Shown in pieces: positions 1 to 8,566 of a stretch of DNA of 64,000 nt. The notes beneath the pieces are model-generated. The model did no database searches and was not told the DNA's origin. It saw only the letters and a list, made by a program, of their open reading frames with translations. A program made the translations under genes and the position numbers. The number at the start of each line of letters is the position of its first letter. Position 1 is the stretch's first letter. Location of the stretch: assembly GCA_017548545.1 (NCBI GenBank), contig JAFYZW010000136.1, positions 47,516 to 111,515 of the forward strand, in the 5' to 3' direction. This DNA is from Bacteroidales bacterium. Its GTDB lineage: Bacteria > Bacteroidota > Bacteroidia > Bacteroidales > UBA3663.

Positions 1-954
1 TATAAAGGGAAAATGCCTAAAGGCACGAATATCAGTTTGAAAGAGGGCACAACGGGCATCGCTGATTACGCCTTTCATCACTGTTTTGGCCTTTCCTCTA
101 TCACTTTTCCCAATACCGTGTCCTATATTGGAGAGAACGCTTTTAGCGAATGTAGGGATCTTACCGAAATCGAGATTCCTGGAAGTGTGACTAGGATTCC
201 ATACGAAGCCTTTAATAGGTGTCAACATCTCATCTCTATAAAGTTACCAGACAGCATCACTGTATTGGGCGTGAGAGCTTTCGGAGAATGTAATAGTCTC
301 ACCTCTATTGAGATACCAAATAGCGTTACGTTAATTCAGGGTGGTGCATTTTACGGATGTGGCAGTCTCACTTCAATCGATATTCCCAATAGTGTGACAA
401 GCATTCAATGTGGCGCCTTTGAAGAATGCAATAGTCTTACTTCGATTACTATTCCGAATTGTTTGTCTGAGATAGAAGATGAAGTTTTCAAAAATTGCGA
501 CAATCTCAAATCAATTGAACTTCATAAGAAAATTATTCGGATTGGATCAAAAGCATTTTGGGGCTGCAGGAATCTCAATTCATTTGAGATACCAAGCAGT
601 GTGACGAAGATTGAGGCAGACGCATTTGTTCTCTCTGGCATCGAACGTTACATGGTGGAAGATGCCAATCCTTCTTATTGTGCTGTTGATGGAGTCTTGT
701 TTTCAAAAGACACGACTCGGCTTATCAGAGTACCTGTCCATTTAAAGCGATACGTTATTCCGAGCCATGTTACTTCTATAGGCTCATATTCCTTTGCTGG
801 TTGTTCTCTCCTTACTTCGGTAGATATTCCAGATAGTGTTACCGAGATTGGAGATTATGCCTTTGTAGGTTGTGAGAACCTACCGCCAATAAAACGTCCT
901 AAAAATGTGGTCCGAATTGGAGCTAATGCCCTTGTTAGGGCAAGCATTTTGTAA
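1..954 (+). CDS. BspA-family leucine-rich-repeat protein, 5' partial
   Basis: The frame is open from base 1, and the first ATG at 13 is not a convincing start, so the gene probably begins upstream of the window. The product is built almost entirely of about 23-residue LRR_5 (BspA/TpLRR) repeats, with recurring phrases such as SLTSIEIPNSVT, AFxxC and IPxSVTxIG spaced along about 315 residues. A degenerate insertion near residues 210-245 (DGVLFSKDTTRLIRVP) is a common variant repeat in this family. No anchor or sorting domain follows the last repeat, and the protein stops at TAA 952-954. BspA proteins are surface-exposed adhesins or host-interaction proteins in Bacteroidales and anaerobic protists; the ligand here cannot be told. 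The gene is AT-richer than its neighbours. Confidence 0.85.
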   Translation, partial: YKGKMPKGTNISLKEGTTGIADYAFHHCFGLSSITFPNTVSYIGENAFSECRDLTEIEIPGSVTRIPYEAFNRCQHLISIKLPDSITVLGVRAFGECNSLTSIEIPNSVTLIQGGAFYGCGSLTSIDIPNSVTSIQCGAFEECNSLTSITIPNCLSEIEDEVFKNCDNLKSIELHKKIIRIGSKAFWGCRNLNSFEIPSSVTKIEADAFVLSGIERYMVEDANPSYCAVDGVLFSKDTTRLIRVPVHLKRYVIPSHVTSIGSYSFAGCSLLTSVDIPDSVTEIGDYAFVGCENLPPIKRPKNVVRIGANALVRASIL

Positions 955-1049
955 ACCCGTCTTACAAAAGTAATAATGTCGTTCCCTGAAATATCTTGAC
1001 CAGCACAGCACAGCACTGAATAATCAGTACTTTCTCACCTTATCTGCAA

Positions 1050-1097
1050 ACTACTGAAGGCGCGACATCATACGATGCCGCGCCTTCAGTAGTTTTA
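1050..1097. terminator. Strong hairpin terminator, probably shared by two convergent genes
   Basis: A perfect 15-bp inverted repeat (1050-1064 with 1079-1093) contains an inner CATC/GATG stem and an ATAC loop. On the plus strand it is followed by TTTT. It lies in the 165-bp gap between the BspA-like gene (plus) and the barrel gene (minus). Nothing else is visible in that gap. Confidence 0.8.
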
Positions 1098-1119
1098 AAC
1101 AAGAAAATACAAAAATACC

Positions 1120-1722
1120 TTAGAAATTAAACGCCATGCGGACGGTGAACGAGTGGATGTACTTGCTGCCTGAGGCAATTCCATGATGGAGCTTCTGGTC
1201 GGTGAGGCAGATGAAGCAATCAAGACCGACGTTGAAGTGGCGCGCGAACTGATAGCTTGCAGTGGGTTGGAGGCCGAGGGTGAACGCCTTGCACTTGTCG
1301 AGGTGGATGAGCGGCGAACGCGGATCTGCATCAACATAGAAAGTTTCGTTGCGAACGCAGAACGACAAGGCGGGGCCGACGCCGAAGATCCAGTTGCGCT
1401 TGCCGACGCCAGTGTGGTAGCGTCCGAGGAGCGGAATGTCCACGAACCAGAAAGCATCATCATCGGCACCATCGAAAGATTCACCCAAGGGGCCTATCAC
1501 ACGCCAAGCGACACCCGGCATCACGGACCAATGGAGTGAAAAGCGATAAGCCAGGCCATACCCCAAGACGAATGAAATTCCTTCGCTCGGGTCACCCTCT
1601 TTGCCTTTATATTCGGCAATCAGGCCATTGCCTGCATAGATGTTGTGCTCCCAATGACGATACTGCGCACACACCGAAATGACACTTGCCAGCAGCAGAA
1701 AAGTCAAGACAATCTTTTTCAT
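1120..1722 (-). CDS. Small outer-membrane beta-barrel protein
   Basis: About 200 residues. It starts with a clear signal peptide (KKIVLTFLLLASVISVCAQ), and I chose the start at the second of two adjacent ATGs because it places that peptide at the N-terminus. The mature part has alternating hydrophobic and aromatic strands (FVLGYGLAYRFSLHWSVMPGVAWR, RNWIFGVGPALSFCVR, ASYQFARHFNVGLDCF) and ends in FTVRMAFNF, a typical C-terminal outer-membrane barrel strand with a terminal Phe. This fits the PorT/OmpA-like 8-strand barrel superfamily (outer membrane protein beta-barrel domain). The specific function is unknown. It lies downstream of the GH92 gene on the opposite side of an 80-bp gap and may be transcribed separately. 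Confidence 0.75.
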   Translation of the reverse strand: MKKIVLTFLLLASVISVCAQYRHWEHNIYAGNGLIAEYKGKEGDPSEGISFVLGYGLAYRFSLHWSVMPGVAWRVIGPLGESFDGADDDAFWFVDIPLLGRYHTGVGKRNWIFGVGPALSFCVRNETFYVDADPRSPLIHLDKCKAFTLGLQPTASYQFARHFNVGLDCFICLTDQKLHHGIASGSKYIHSFTVRMAFNF

Positions 1723-1803
1723 CATTTTTTTTGGTACGAAATTTAGTTTTTTTATTAAATGCAGCATCGAGGAGAAACTTGCATGGATTTGTCAAAAAAA
1801 TAA

Positions 1804-4218
1804 TTAACGGCTCATCGAAGGGGGTAGCGACGTGTCGCTGGTTCCTCGCACGAGGTTCGGCTCGGATCCCATCACGACTTCAAGCACGCCACCGAGGGCG
1901 ATGTCATCGTGACGAAGGTAGTTGAGGTCGTAAGGCTTGCCGTTGAGGGTGACGCTTTGGATATAGACGTTCTCGGGTGAAGCATTTTGAACTGTCATCT
2001 TGAAGTCCTTGCCATTGGAACCATGGATTGTGAGTTGGTCGAAACAGGGAGAACCCAACGCATAATATGGTATGCCAGGGCAAACGGGATAGAAGCCCAT
2101 AGCCGAGAAGACATACCATGCCGACATCTGGCCTGCATCGTCATTGCCTGCCAAACCATCGGCAGCCAGACCGTATTCGTCGTTCATGATTTGACGTACG
2201 CGAGCCTGTGTCTTCCAAGGTTGGCCCACATAATCGTAGAGATAGCTGATCTGATGGCAAGGCTCATTACCGTGCCAATAGCGCCCACCTTCGAAGATGG
2301 TGTCCAGTTTAGCGGCAAAGGCTTCATGCCCACCCATAAGCTCGGCAAGGCCTGCGATGTCGTGAGGAACATACCACGTGTAGTGGCAGGGCTTGCCTTC
2401 GCAGATGTACTTCTGGAAGTTGAACGGATCGCCATTGACCCAAGTGCCGTCCTCGTTGCGCCCATCGACCCAACCCAAGGCAGGATTATATACATTCTTA
2501 TAATACGCTGCACGCTTGAACAAATCATCAGCCACACTATCGTGCCCCAATTCGCGAGCGAAGAGCGAAAGCACATAGTCGTCGTAGGCATACTCCATCG
2601 TGCGGCTGGTTTGCTCACGCTTGTGGAAAGCCTCCAGCACCTCATCCTGCACGGGGATGTAGCCATACTTGAGATAACTCGTCAAAGCGCGACGTCCCTT
2701 TCCTTGCTCATATTCCTCAAAACTATCCGGCTGTTCGTATGCATTCTTCAAAAGTGCTTCGTATGCCTTTTGAACATCAAAGTTACGAATCCCTTTGAAA
2801 TAGGCATCAGCCGTTAAAGAAGCTACATGGTCGCCAATCATCTCGGAGGTGTAGCTGTTCCAACAGGGGAAGATGGGGAGCCAACCTCCATCGTCGTACT
2901 TGTCGAGCAGCGACTGCACCATCTGTCCAGCTTTCTCAGGCTCGATGATGCACATCAAAGGATGCATGGCACGATAGGTGTCCCACATCGAATAATCCTC
3001 GTAATAGGTGCCGTCGGTGTGACGAACCTCCAAACCACCTGCATAGCTGGGGTAAGAGCCATCGCAGTCGTTGAACTCACGAGGCAGGAAAGAGGCATGA
3101 TAGAGCGAGGTATAGAAACTGGTCAGCAACGCTCGGTCGTTGCTCTTTGCCTCGATGCGTCCCAACGTCTGCTGCCACGTATCGGTCAACGTCTTCTGCA
3201 ATGTGTCAAAATCCCAAGCAGGAATCTCCTTGGTAAGATTGGCCTTGGCATGGGCAATATCGGTGAACGACGATGCCGCTTTGACAAGAACAGTTTCTCC
3301 AGCCTCCACATGGAACTTCACGTATGCACCCACTTCGTGTACTTCGGGATCGGGCACAAACTTGCGCTCATAGACGAGACCTTCGTTAGGCGTGTCGATA
3401 CAGGTCTTTCCCTCCAACTTACCGTTGCAGTTATAGACTCCGCCCTCCAGAATCTCCTTATTCACCTTGACAACGAAATGTCCGTCAAAGCCGGCATACT
3501 CGCCCCAACCCTGATAGATGCGATGCACAGGATTCGACCCCGTCATCTCCCCCGTCTTAGGGTTAAAGGCTACACGACCCAAGCCTTCATCGCTATTGGG
3601 ATTCATCACCAAATACACATCACCAGCCTCCTTGTAGGTTAAACGGAAGATAGCTGAGCGTGAAGCAGCAGTCATTTCGACCACAATCCCATAATCCTGT
3701 AGCTCCACACTATAATAGGCAGGGGTCGATACCTCCTTGTCGTGACTGAACTTAGAACCTCGCTCCAATGGATTGGTGATCAGTTCGCCACCCAAAGGCA
3801 TGAGTGTGAACGAGCCGTAGTCCTGCGTCATGCCGCCCACAATCCAATGGCTGTTGCGGAAACCCTGAATCTCCTCATCCTGATAATAGTAGGGAGAAAT
3901 CTCCTTCTGCTCGGTATCCTCGGTCTGAGCCACCCAGAAGTTCATGCCGTGGGGTACAAGGACGGCAGGGATGCATTGTCCAGGGTCATGGGCCTGATCA
4001 TAGCCAGCCATCGTTCCTTTCTTGCTCGTCGGAATGGGCTTCTGTTTGCGCACAGTGCCCCACAGACCGGCAGCATCTTCGCTATAGTGTGCTCCTGTGC
4101 CGATCATGGTATCGACATACTTCATGTAATCCTTTCTCTCAGGTTGCTGAGTACAAGCCATCAAGGCAATCGTACCCAAAAGCAGCAGGACATTATTCCA
4201 AAAGTTGTGTGTGTTCAT
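1804..4218 (-). CDS. GH92 family alpha-mannosidase-type glycoside hydrolase, lipoprotein
   Basis: About 804 residues beginning with a lipoprotein signal peptide (LLLLGTIALMAC). GH92 enzymes are calcium-dependent exo-alpha-mannosidases acting on N-glycans and mannans in the periplasm or on the surface. Family signatures are visible: the tract YYEDYSMWDTYRAMHPL, the GNEPCHQ segment carrying the expected acid Glu, and GNDDAGQMSAWYVFSAMGFYP carrying the expected base Asp. Length matches the family. I prefer the ATG at 4218, eight bases after the GH28 stop, over an in-frame GTG at 4224. The gene follows the GH28 gene almost without a gap, so the two are co-transcribed. Pairing with a polygalacturonase suggests glycoprotein or plant cell-wall debris as the source, but the linkage specificity is not readable. 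Confidence 0.9.
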   Translation of the reverse strand: MNTHNFWNNVLLLLGTIALMACTQQPERKDYMKYVDTMIGTGAHYSEDAAGLWGTVRKQKPIPTSKKGTMAGYDQAHDPGQCIPAVLVPHGMNFWVAQTEDTEQKEISPYYYQDEEIQGFRNSHWIVGGMTQDYGSFTLMPLGGELITNPLERGSKFSHDKEVSTPAYYSVELQDYGIVVEMTAASRSAIFRLTYKEAGDVYLVMNPNSDEGLGRVAFNPKTGEMTGSNPVHRIYQGWGEYAGFDGHFVVKVNKEILEGGVYNCNGKLEGKTCIDTPNEGLVYERKFVPDPEVHEVGAYVKFHVEAGETVLVKAASSFTDIAHAKANLTKEIPAWDFDTLQKTLTDTWQQTLGRIEAKSNDRALLTSFYTSLYHASFLPREFNDCDGSYPSYAGGLEVRHTDGTYYEDYSMWDTYRAMHPLMCIIEPEKAGQMVQSLLDKYDDGGWLPIFPCWNSYTSEMIGDHVASLTADAYFKGIRNFDVQKAYEALLKNAYEQPDSFEEYEQGKGRRALTSYLKYGYIPVQDEVLEAFHKREQTSRTMEYAYDDYVLSLFARELGHDSVADDLFKRAAYYKNVYNPALGWVDGRNEDGTWVNGDPFNFQKYICEGKPCHYTWYVPHDIAGLAELMGGHEAFAAKLDTIFEGGRYWHGNEPCHQISYLYDYVGQPWKTQARVRQIMNDEYGLAADGLAGNDDAGQMSAWYVFSAMGFYPVCPGIPYYALGSPCFDQLTIHGSNGKDFKMTVQNASPENVYIQSVTLNGKPYDLNYLRHDDIALGGVLEVVMGSEPNLVRGTSDTSLPPSMSR

Positions 4219-4225
4219 ATTCACT

Positions 4226-5767
4226 CTATTCTGTTACGTTGTTCAAGAAAATCTGATTCTCTGGCACATTGACATTCTCAATCTTGAATCCTTGCACATC
4301 ATCAAAGACGAATGCAGGGCGAAAATCTTCATCCGCTAATCTTACGTTAATATTCGTAAAAGTAATATCTTTTACATGACGAACGTAAAATGCCCAAGAA
4401 GGCAATTCTCCATACATCGAAAACTCAGGATACTGATTGGCAGCCTCATTTACTTCAGAAACACGATAAAGGCCTACGTATGCCATACCCTTAGTAGCAC
4501 GTCCCGGATAGAGTATATCGACGTTTTCAACTTTTACATTCTCGATAAATTGTCCAGGAAGTCCTGCTATACTTGAAGGCCAAGGATTATGAAAATAATT
4601 GACCTCAGGGCCTCGTAAATCGTATGCTTCGTCAGGACGGCCAAACGGAACTTCTGCCTTCAAATTACGAATGGTGATATTCCTGCAAATGCCACCGATT
4701 CTTCCTTCTTCTTTACCTTCGTAAGGATGTCGAGCTCCCAAACAAATAAAGATTGGATTCCCGGTATTCTTTGCATTAATGTTTTCGACGAGGATATTCT
4801 CAAGCGTTCCTCCATCTACAGTCTCCAGAGCAATAGCCGAACGGAAGGTGTCATAGACCTTGATATTTCGAATCTTCACATCACGGAAGCCGCCATACGA
4901 AGCCGTTCCAAACTTCACTGCAGATGCGGAAGAAGCTATTCGGCAATTCTCGATCAGAATATCTTCGCAACAACTTTCCGGATTGTCACTTTTGAGACAA
5001 ATACCATCGTCAGCAGCATTCACGTCGCAATTTCGCACCACGACATGCTTGCAGTCGTTCATGTCGATGCCATCATTATTCCAATAGCCACGGTTCACAA
5101 TCGTCACACTATCGACGACCACATTCGTACAAGCATGTAGCGAAAGTCCCCAGTTCGAGCTGTTCTTCAATGTAACACCATGCACATAAATGTCATCACT
5201 CTCATTCAAGAAGAAGAGTTTCGGACGAGAGGAAGGACGCATACGACGGTAATTGTAGTTCGGATCGACACGTTCACCAATATGATGCAAACTGTCAATC
5301 GCCAAAGCGAGGTCCAAACCCTGGGCATCCACCGTTCCATGTCCGACAATGCGAATATGGTGTACCGAATCAGAAACAATCAGTCCCAGATGGACATCCT
5401 CATCTCCTCGACGACCTACGGCATCGCTTCCGCCATCATAATCGTATGGATTTGTGCTTCCAAGCAACGTGGCTTCTGAATCAAGGTATATCTCCACATT
5501 GCTTCTCATCCTTAACAATCCCGACAGCCATTGCCCTTTTCCGAAATAGACGCGTCCACCCCCTTCGTTGGCATGCACCTCGTCGATGCATTTCTGCAAA
5601 ACTGCTGTGTTCAATGTCAGGCCATCGCCAACAGCTCCAACTTCAGCGACATTAATGGTATAAACGCCATCCTCAGGCGCACCTGACGAAGCACGAGGCC
5701 CTGTCTTCTGATGACTGCACGCCCCCATGATGAGGACTGAGAATAAAACAATGTAGATACTCTTCAT
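4226..5767 (-). CDS. GH28 family polygalacturonase-type hydrolase, lipoprotein
   Basis: 513 residues with a lipoprotein signal (VLFSVLIMGACSH), then a right-handed beta-helix. GH28 enzymes hydrolyse alpha-galacturonide bonds in pectin and rhamnogalacturonan with three catalytic aspartates. Here these are visible as NNDGID (usual NTD) and AADDGICLKS (usual DD). The usual G-H-G motif is replaced by a SAVKFGT segment, as in the exo-acting and rhamnogalacturonan-type branches, so endo-polygalacturonase activity is less likely. The N-terminal VGAVGDGLTLNTAVLQKCID segment is the standard start of the helix. It is the first gene of a two-gene unit with GH92. The start codon lies only 27 bp downstream of the terminator of the DUF4954 gene and no separate promoter is apparent. 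Confidence 0.9.
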   Translation of the reverse strand: MKSIYIVLFSVLIMGACSHQKTGPRASSGAPEDGVYTINVAEVGAVGDGLTLNTAVLQKCIDEVHANEGGGRVYFGKGQWLSGLLRMRSNVEIYLDSEATLLGSTNPYDYDGGSDAVGRRGDEDVHLGLIVSDSVHHIRIVGHGTVDAQGLDLALAIDSLHHIGERVDPNYNYRRMRPSSRPKLFFLNESDDIYVHGVTLKNSSNWGLSLHACTNVVVDSVTIVNRGYWNNDGIDMNDCKHVVVRNCDVNAADDGICLKSDNPESCCEDILIENCRIASSASAVKFGTASYGGFRDVKIRNIKVYDTFRSAIALETVDGGTLENILVENINAKNTGNPIFICLGARHPYEGKEEGRIGGICRNITIRNLKAEVPFGRPDEAYDLRGPEVNYFHNPWPSSIAGLPGQFIENVKVENVDILYPGRATKGMAYVGLYRVSEVNEAANQYPEFSMYGELPSWAFYVRHVKDITFTNINVRLADEDFRPAFVFDDVQGFKIENVNVPENQIFLNNVTE

Positions 5768-5794
5768 ATCTTCTTCGAATTATGATGATTGGAC

Positions 5795-5827
5795 AAAAAA
5801 GCTCCCTGGAACCAAGTGACAGGGAGC
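5795..5827 (-). terminator. Rho-independent terminator after the DUF4954 gene
   Basis: The stem GCTCCCTG/CAGGGAGC (5801-5808 with 5820-5827) has an 11-nt loop and is followed on the minus strand by six T (5795-5800). It is a textbook intrinsic terminator for the gene ending at 5875, and sits directly in front of the GH28 start. Confidence 0.9.
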
Positions 5828-5874
5828 AAAACAGTTGTTGAGAAATAGATTGTGAAGAGAAAAGGACGACAGTA

Positions 5875-7464
5875 TTACAAGTCAATATTGCATGCTGCGA
5901 TATCCATTTCTCCATCTGCGTCGAGAGCCGCATTCCAGGTTTCGGAAGCCGACTTGCCACCTTCGATCAAGCTTTCCTTCTCGGCGAGATCGAAGTGAGC
6001 TGCCAACCAGTTGTATTCGAACACAGGAAGCTGGGGATGAAGATCCTCGAACGACTTGCCCTCACGCAACGCTTCAAGCAACTCCTTGCGAGGCACAAGC
6101 ATTCCGCCATAATCTGCCCATTCGCCCGTACCAGCCTCTCCTGGTTCCGTGCCGTAGATGCCCAGATTGTCCAAAACCTGAAGCTCCTGGCCAACATACA
6201 TGTCGATGGCCTGCTGATAACGATCCAAACCACGCTTGATATGACGAGCATGAATGAAGCAACCTTGGAAATCAGTCTCGCCTGTATTCTTGAGTTTCTT
6301 CAATATCTTCATGCCGCGCAGGATATACCCGATGCTGAATGGATTGAACAACGTGAAGTTGAGGCGATCACGGCGTGCGCCCTCGAAATTCGAACGCTTG
6401 TCGCGCCTTGGCCACTTGTTAGCATCACGGCGGGTGCCCACACTACCGAGGTTCTGCCCGGGAACAACGATAGTCTTGCCATTCCCATCTTCGGTGATGA
6501 GTGAGAAGGGGAGATCACGGAAGTCCTCATGTCCCGTATGATGTCCGATCACGGTGCTGAACACACCTGCCTGCATAGGCCAATAGACATAGCTCGAGCT
6601 GCCCAACTTGCAACCACGCTGCAACTGTCCATATTTGTTGGGTCCTGTCTTGTATGAGTGGTTGCTCTGATTGCTGACCGAACCTGCATTAAAGAACGAC
6701 GTCATACAACCAATCATCAACGTGGCCTTGTGGTGACTTACGCTATACGGGCCAGCGAAATAGGCACAAGCCTCACCATTCTCGAAGAAACAGTTGGCAA
6801 AGAACAGCGAATTGGCAGACGAATAGAGGCGACCGATATGGCAACCCTGTCCGACAAAGCTGTTGTCCATCTGGACTGCATCCTCAACCTTGCTGTCAGA
6901 AAGAATAATAACATGCTCCAGGATACAGCCATCTCCGATAAAACTGGGGGCTCCGGGCAGAGTAACAACGCTGATATCCACGAGACGAACAGCACCTACG
7001 ACCTTTGTATTGGGGCCAAGATGAACATCAGTCATCTCACGCACATCGCTCACAAAGCAACCATCCTCGATGATGCTTCCATCCGAACGTATGCTTTCCG
7101 CATACTTGCGTGCCTTCTTATGCAGAAGTGCAACCAATTCGGGTTCCTTGCGGGCTTCAATGACCTCAAAGGCAGCTTCCATCGAGGTCAATCCATCGTA
7201 GAGAATCACTTCGAGGCCGCCATCTTCCTTCAGCACACTTACCTCAATACCATTGGCAAAGGTGGTGTTACCGCTTGTGCCGAGATTGCGGATATTGTCG
7301 AGGGTAACATTGGTCCCCAAGTAAACCTTTCCGGTGAAACGGACGTTATTGACCTGCGAGAGAACAAACGGATCGGCGACCTGAATATCGGCCCAATCCT
7401 TGGCAGAACAACCCTGCGCCTGCAAGGCTTTGATTTCCGTAGGAGATAGAGAACGGTAGTTCAT
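5875..7464 (-). CDS. DUF4954 family left-handed beta-helix protein
   Basis: 529 residues from the ATG at 7464. The track of hexapeptide-like elements (FTGKVYLGTNVTLDNIRNLG, FIGDGCILEHVIILSDSKVE, SFVGQGCHIGRLY) is typical of left-handed beta-helix folds found in nucleotidyl- and acetyltransferases. I recognise it as DUF4954, a Bacteroidetes family whose biochemical role is not established. A GlmU-like sugar-nucleotide link is often suggested for the fold but is only inference. The C-terminal third is helical (RGLDRYQQAIDMYVGQELQVLDNLGIYG). There is no signal peptide, so it is cytoplasmic. The chosen start agrees with the usual MNYRxLTxxEI N-terminus of the family and with a good promoter 75 bp upstream. 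It is monocistronic, with its own promoter and terminator. Confidence 0.8.
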   Translation of the reverse strand: MNYRSLSPTEIKALQAQGCSAKDWADIQVADPFVLSQVNNVRFTGKVYLGTNVTLDNIRNLGTSGNTTFANGIEVSVLKEDGGLEVILYDGLTSMEAAFEVIEARKEPELVALLHKKARKYAESIRSDGSIIEDGCFVSDVREMTDVHLGPNTKVVGAVRLVDISVVTLPGAPSFIGDGCILEHVIILSDSKVEDAVQMDNSFVGQGCHIGRLYSSANSLFFANCFFENGEACAYFAGPYSVSHHKATLMIGCMTSFFNAGSVSNQSNHSYKTGPNKYGQLQRGCKLGSSSYVYWPMQAGVFSTVIGHHTGHEDFRDLPFSLITEDGNGKTIVVPGQNLGSVGTRRDANKWPRRDKRSNFEGARRDRLNFTLFNPFSIGYILRGMKILKKLKNTGETDFQGCFIHARHIKRGLDRYQQAIDMYVGQELQVLDNLGIYGTEPGEAGTGEWADYGGMLVPRKELLEALREGKSFEDLHPQLPVFEYNWLAAHFDLAEKESLIEGGKSASETWNAALDADGEMDIAACNIDL

Positions 7465-7538
7465 ACGAGATAGTATTAATAGATGATAATTGTCTTGATC
7501 AAAGGGCCTAAAAAAGCTATTATGCTTTAAACAACGTG

Positions 7539-7570
7539 CAAAGATATAGAATCGAAGGAAAATAGCCAAA
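7539..7570 (-). promoter_or_regulatory. Bacteroidetes-type promoter for the DUF4954 gene
   Basis: Read on the minus strand: TTTG (7570-7567), 20-nt spacer, TATCTTTG (7546-7539). This is an exact fit to the sigma-ABfr consensus TTTG-N19-21-TAnnTTTG. Confidence 0.85.
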
Positions 7571-7658
7571 TTTTTGAGGAAATTTCTGCATTTTGGGACC
7601 TTTTCCTATCTATTTTATGCAAAATTAGCACATTTGCATCCATTTTTTTGTGCGTTTA

Positions 7659-7690
7659 TTTGGAGTATTCGACAAAAGAACATACCTTTG
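7659..7690 (+). promoter_or_regulatory. Bacteroidetes-type promoter for nnrD
   Basis: TTTG (7659-7662), 20-nt spacer, TACCTTTG (7683-7690), 21 bp before the start codon. Divergent from the promoter of the DUF4954 gene. Confidence 0.85.
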
Positions 7691-7711
7691 CAACCATAAA
7701 AAAGAATCGAT

Positions 7712-8566
7712 ATGACAAGAGTAATTTCCGAAGATTATCTTAGCCATCTGTTGCATGCCCGTGAGCCTTTCAGCCACAAGAACGATTTCGGCAACGCCCT
7801 GCTCGTAGCCGGTAGTCGCGGCATGATGGGAGCTGCCCTCCTTTCGGCAAGAGCCTGTATGCGTAGTGGGGTTGGACTACTCACAGTACGTGTGCCACGT
7901 TGTGGCTATGAAATCATGCAGTTAGGCATCCCCGAAGCGAAATGCGAGACCGACAACCGTACTGACTACCACACCCACATCGAATGGCACAGCGGCATAG
8001 ATGCTGTAGCTATCGGTCCGGGACTTGGATTGAATGAAGAGACACAGGATGCACTCATCAACCTGTTGCACCGAGGGTTATCAATCCCCGGGTTGCCCGA
8101 CCCTGCTCTCATCCTTGATGCCGATGCGCTCAATATCCTTTCGCTGCATCCACATCTGTTGGACAAATTGCCCAAAGACACCATCCTCACACCTCATCCC
8201 GGCGAAGCCAAACGTCTGCTCGATGCCACAGGATGCGGCAACTCTCTGGTGCTGGCGATGAAATACAATGTTGTGGTTATCCTGAAGGACCATTACACCA
8301 ACATTCACCTCCCCGACGGAAACATTTTCCGCAACGAGAACTTCGGTAATGCGGGAATGGCAGTTGGTGGTTCTGGCGACACATTGACCGGCATCCTGCT
8401 CGGTCTGCGAGCACAAGGGTACAGTGCCCAAGATGCTTCCATTCTCGGTGTTTCTCTGCATGCCATGGCTGCCGACCTCGCCATCGAACAAGGTGGCCAG
8501 AGCGAGGAATCTCTCCTCCCCTCCGACATCATAGCCTGGCTTGGAGCAGCCTTCAAGGAATTATAA
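7712..8566 (+). CDS. nnrD: ADP-dependent NAD(P)H-hydrate dehydratase
   Basis: 284 residues. The enzyme dehydrates damaged NAD(P)H hydrates back to NAD(P)H using ADP, a metabolite-repair function in the cytoplasm. It belongs to the YjeF C-terminal/ribokinase-like superfamily: an N-terminal GNALLVAGSRGMMGAALLSARA glycine-rich region, LILDADALN, LTPHPGEAKRL, and the signature GGSGDTLTGILLGLRAQG with the catalytic Asp. Most Bacteroidetes carry the epimerase and dehydratase as one fused protein. Here only the dehydratase half is present, and no epimerase (NnrE) domain precedes it. The last 6 bp overlap the convergent MATE gene. Confidence 0.9.
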   Translation: MTRVISEDYLSHLLHAREPFSHKNDFGNALLVAGSRGMMGAALLSARACMRSGVGLLTVRVPRCGYEIMQLGIPEAKCETDNRTDYHTHIEWHSGIDAVAIGPGLGLNEETQDALINLLHRGLSIPGLPDPALILDADALNILSLHPHLLDKLPKDTILTPHPGEAKRLLDATGCGNSLVLAMKYNVVVILKDHYTNIHLPDGNIFRNENFGNAGMAVGGSGDTLTGILLGLRAQGYSAQDASILGVSLHAMAADLAIEQGGQSEESLLPSDIIAWLGAAFKEL

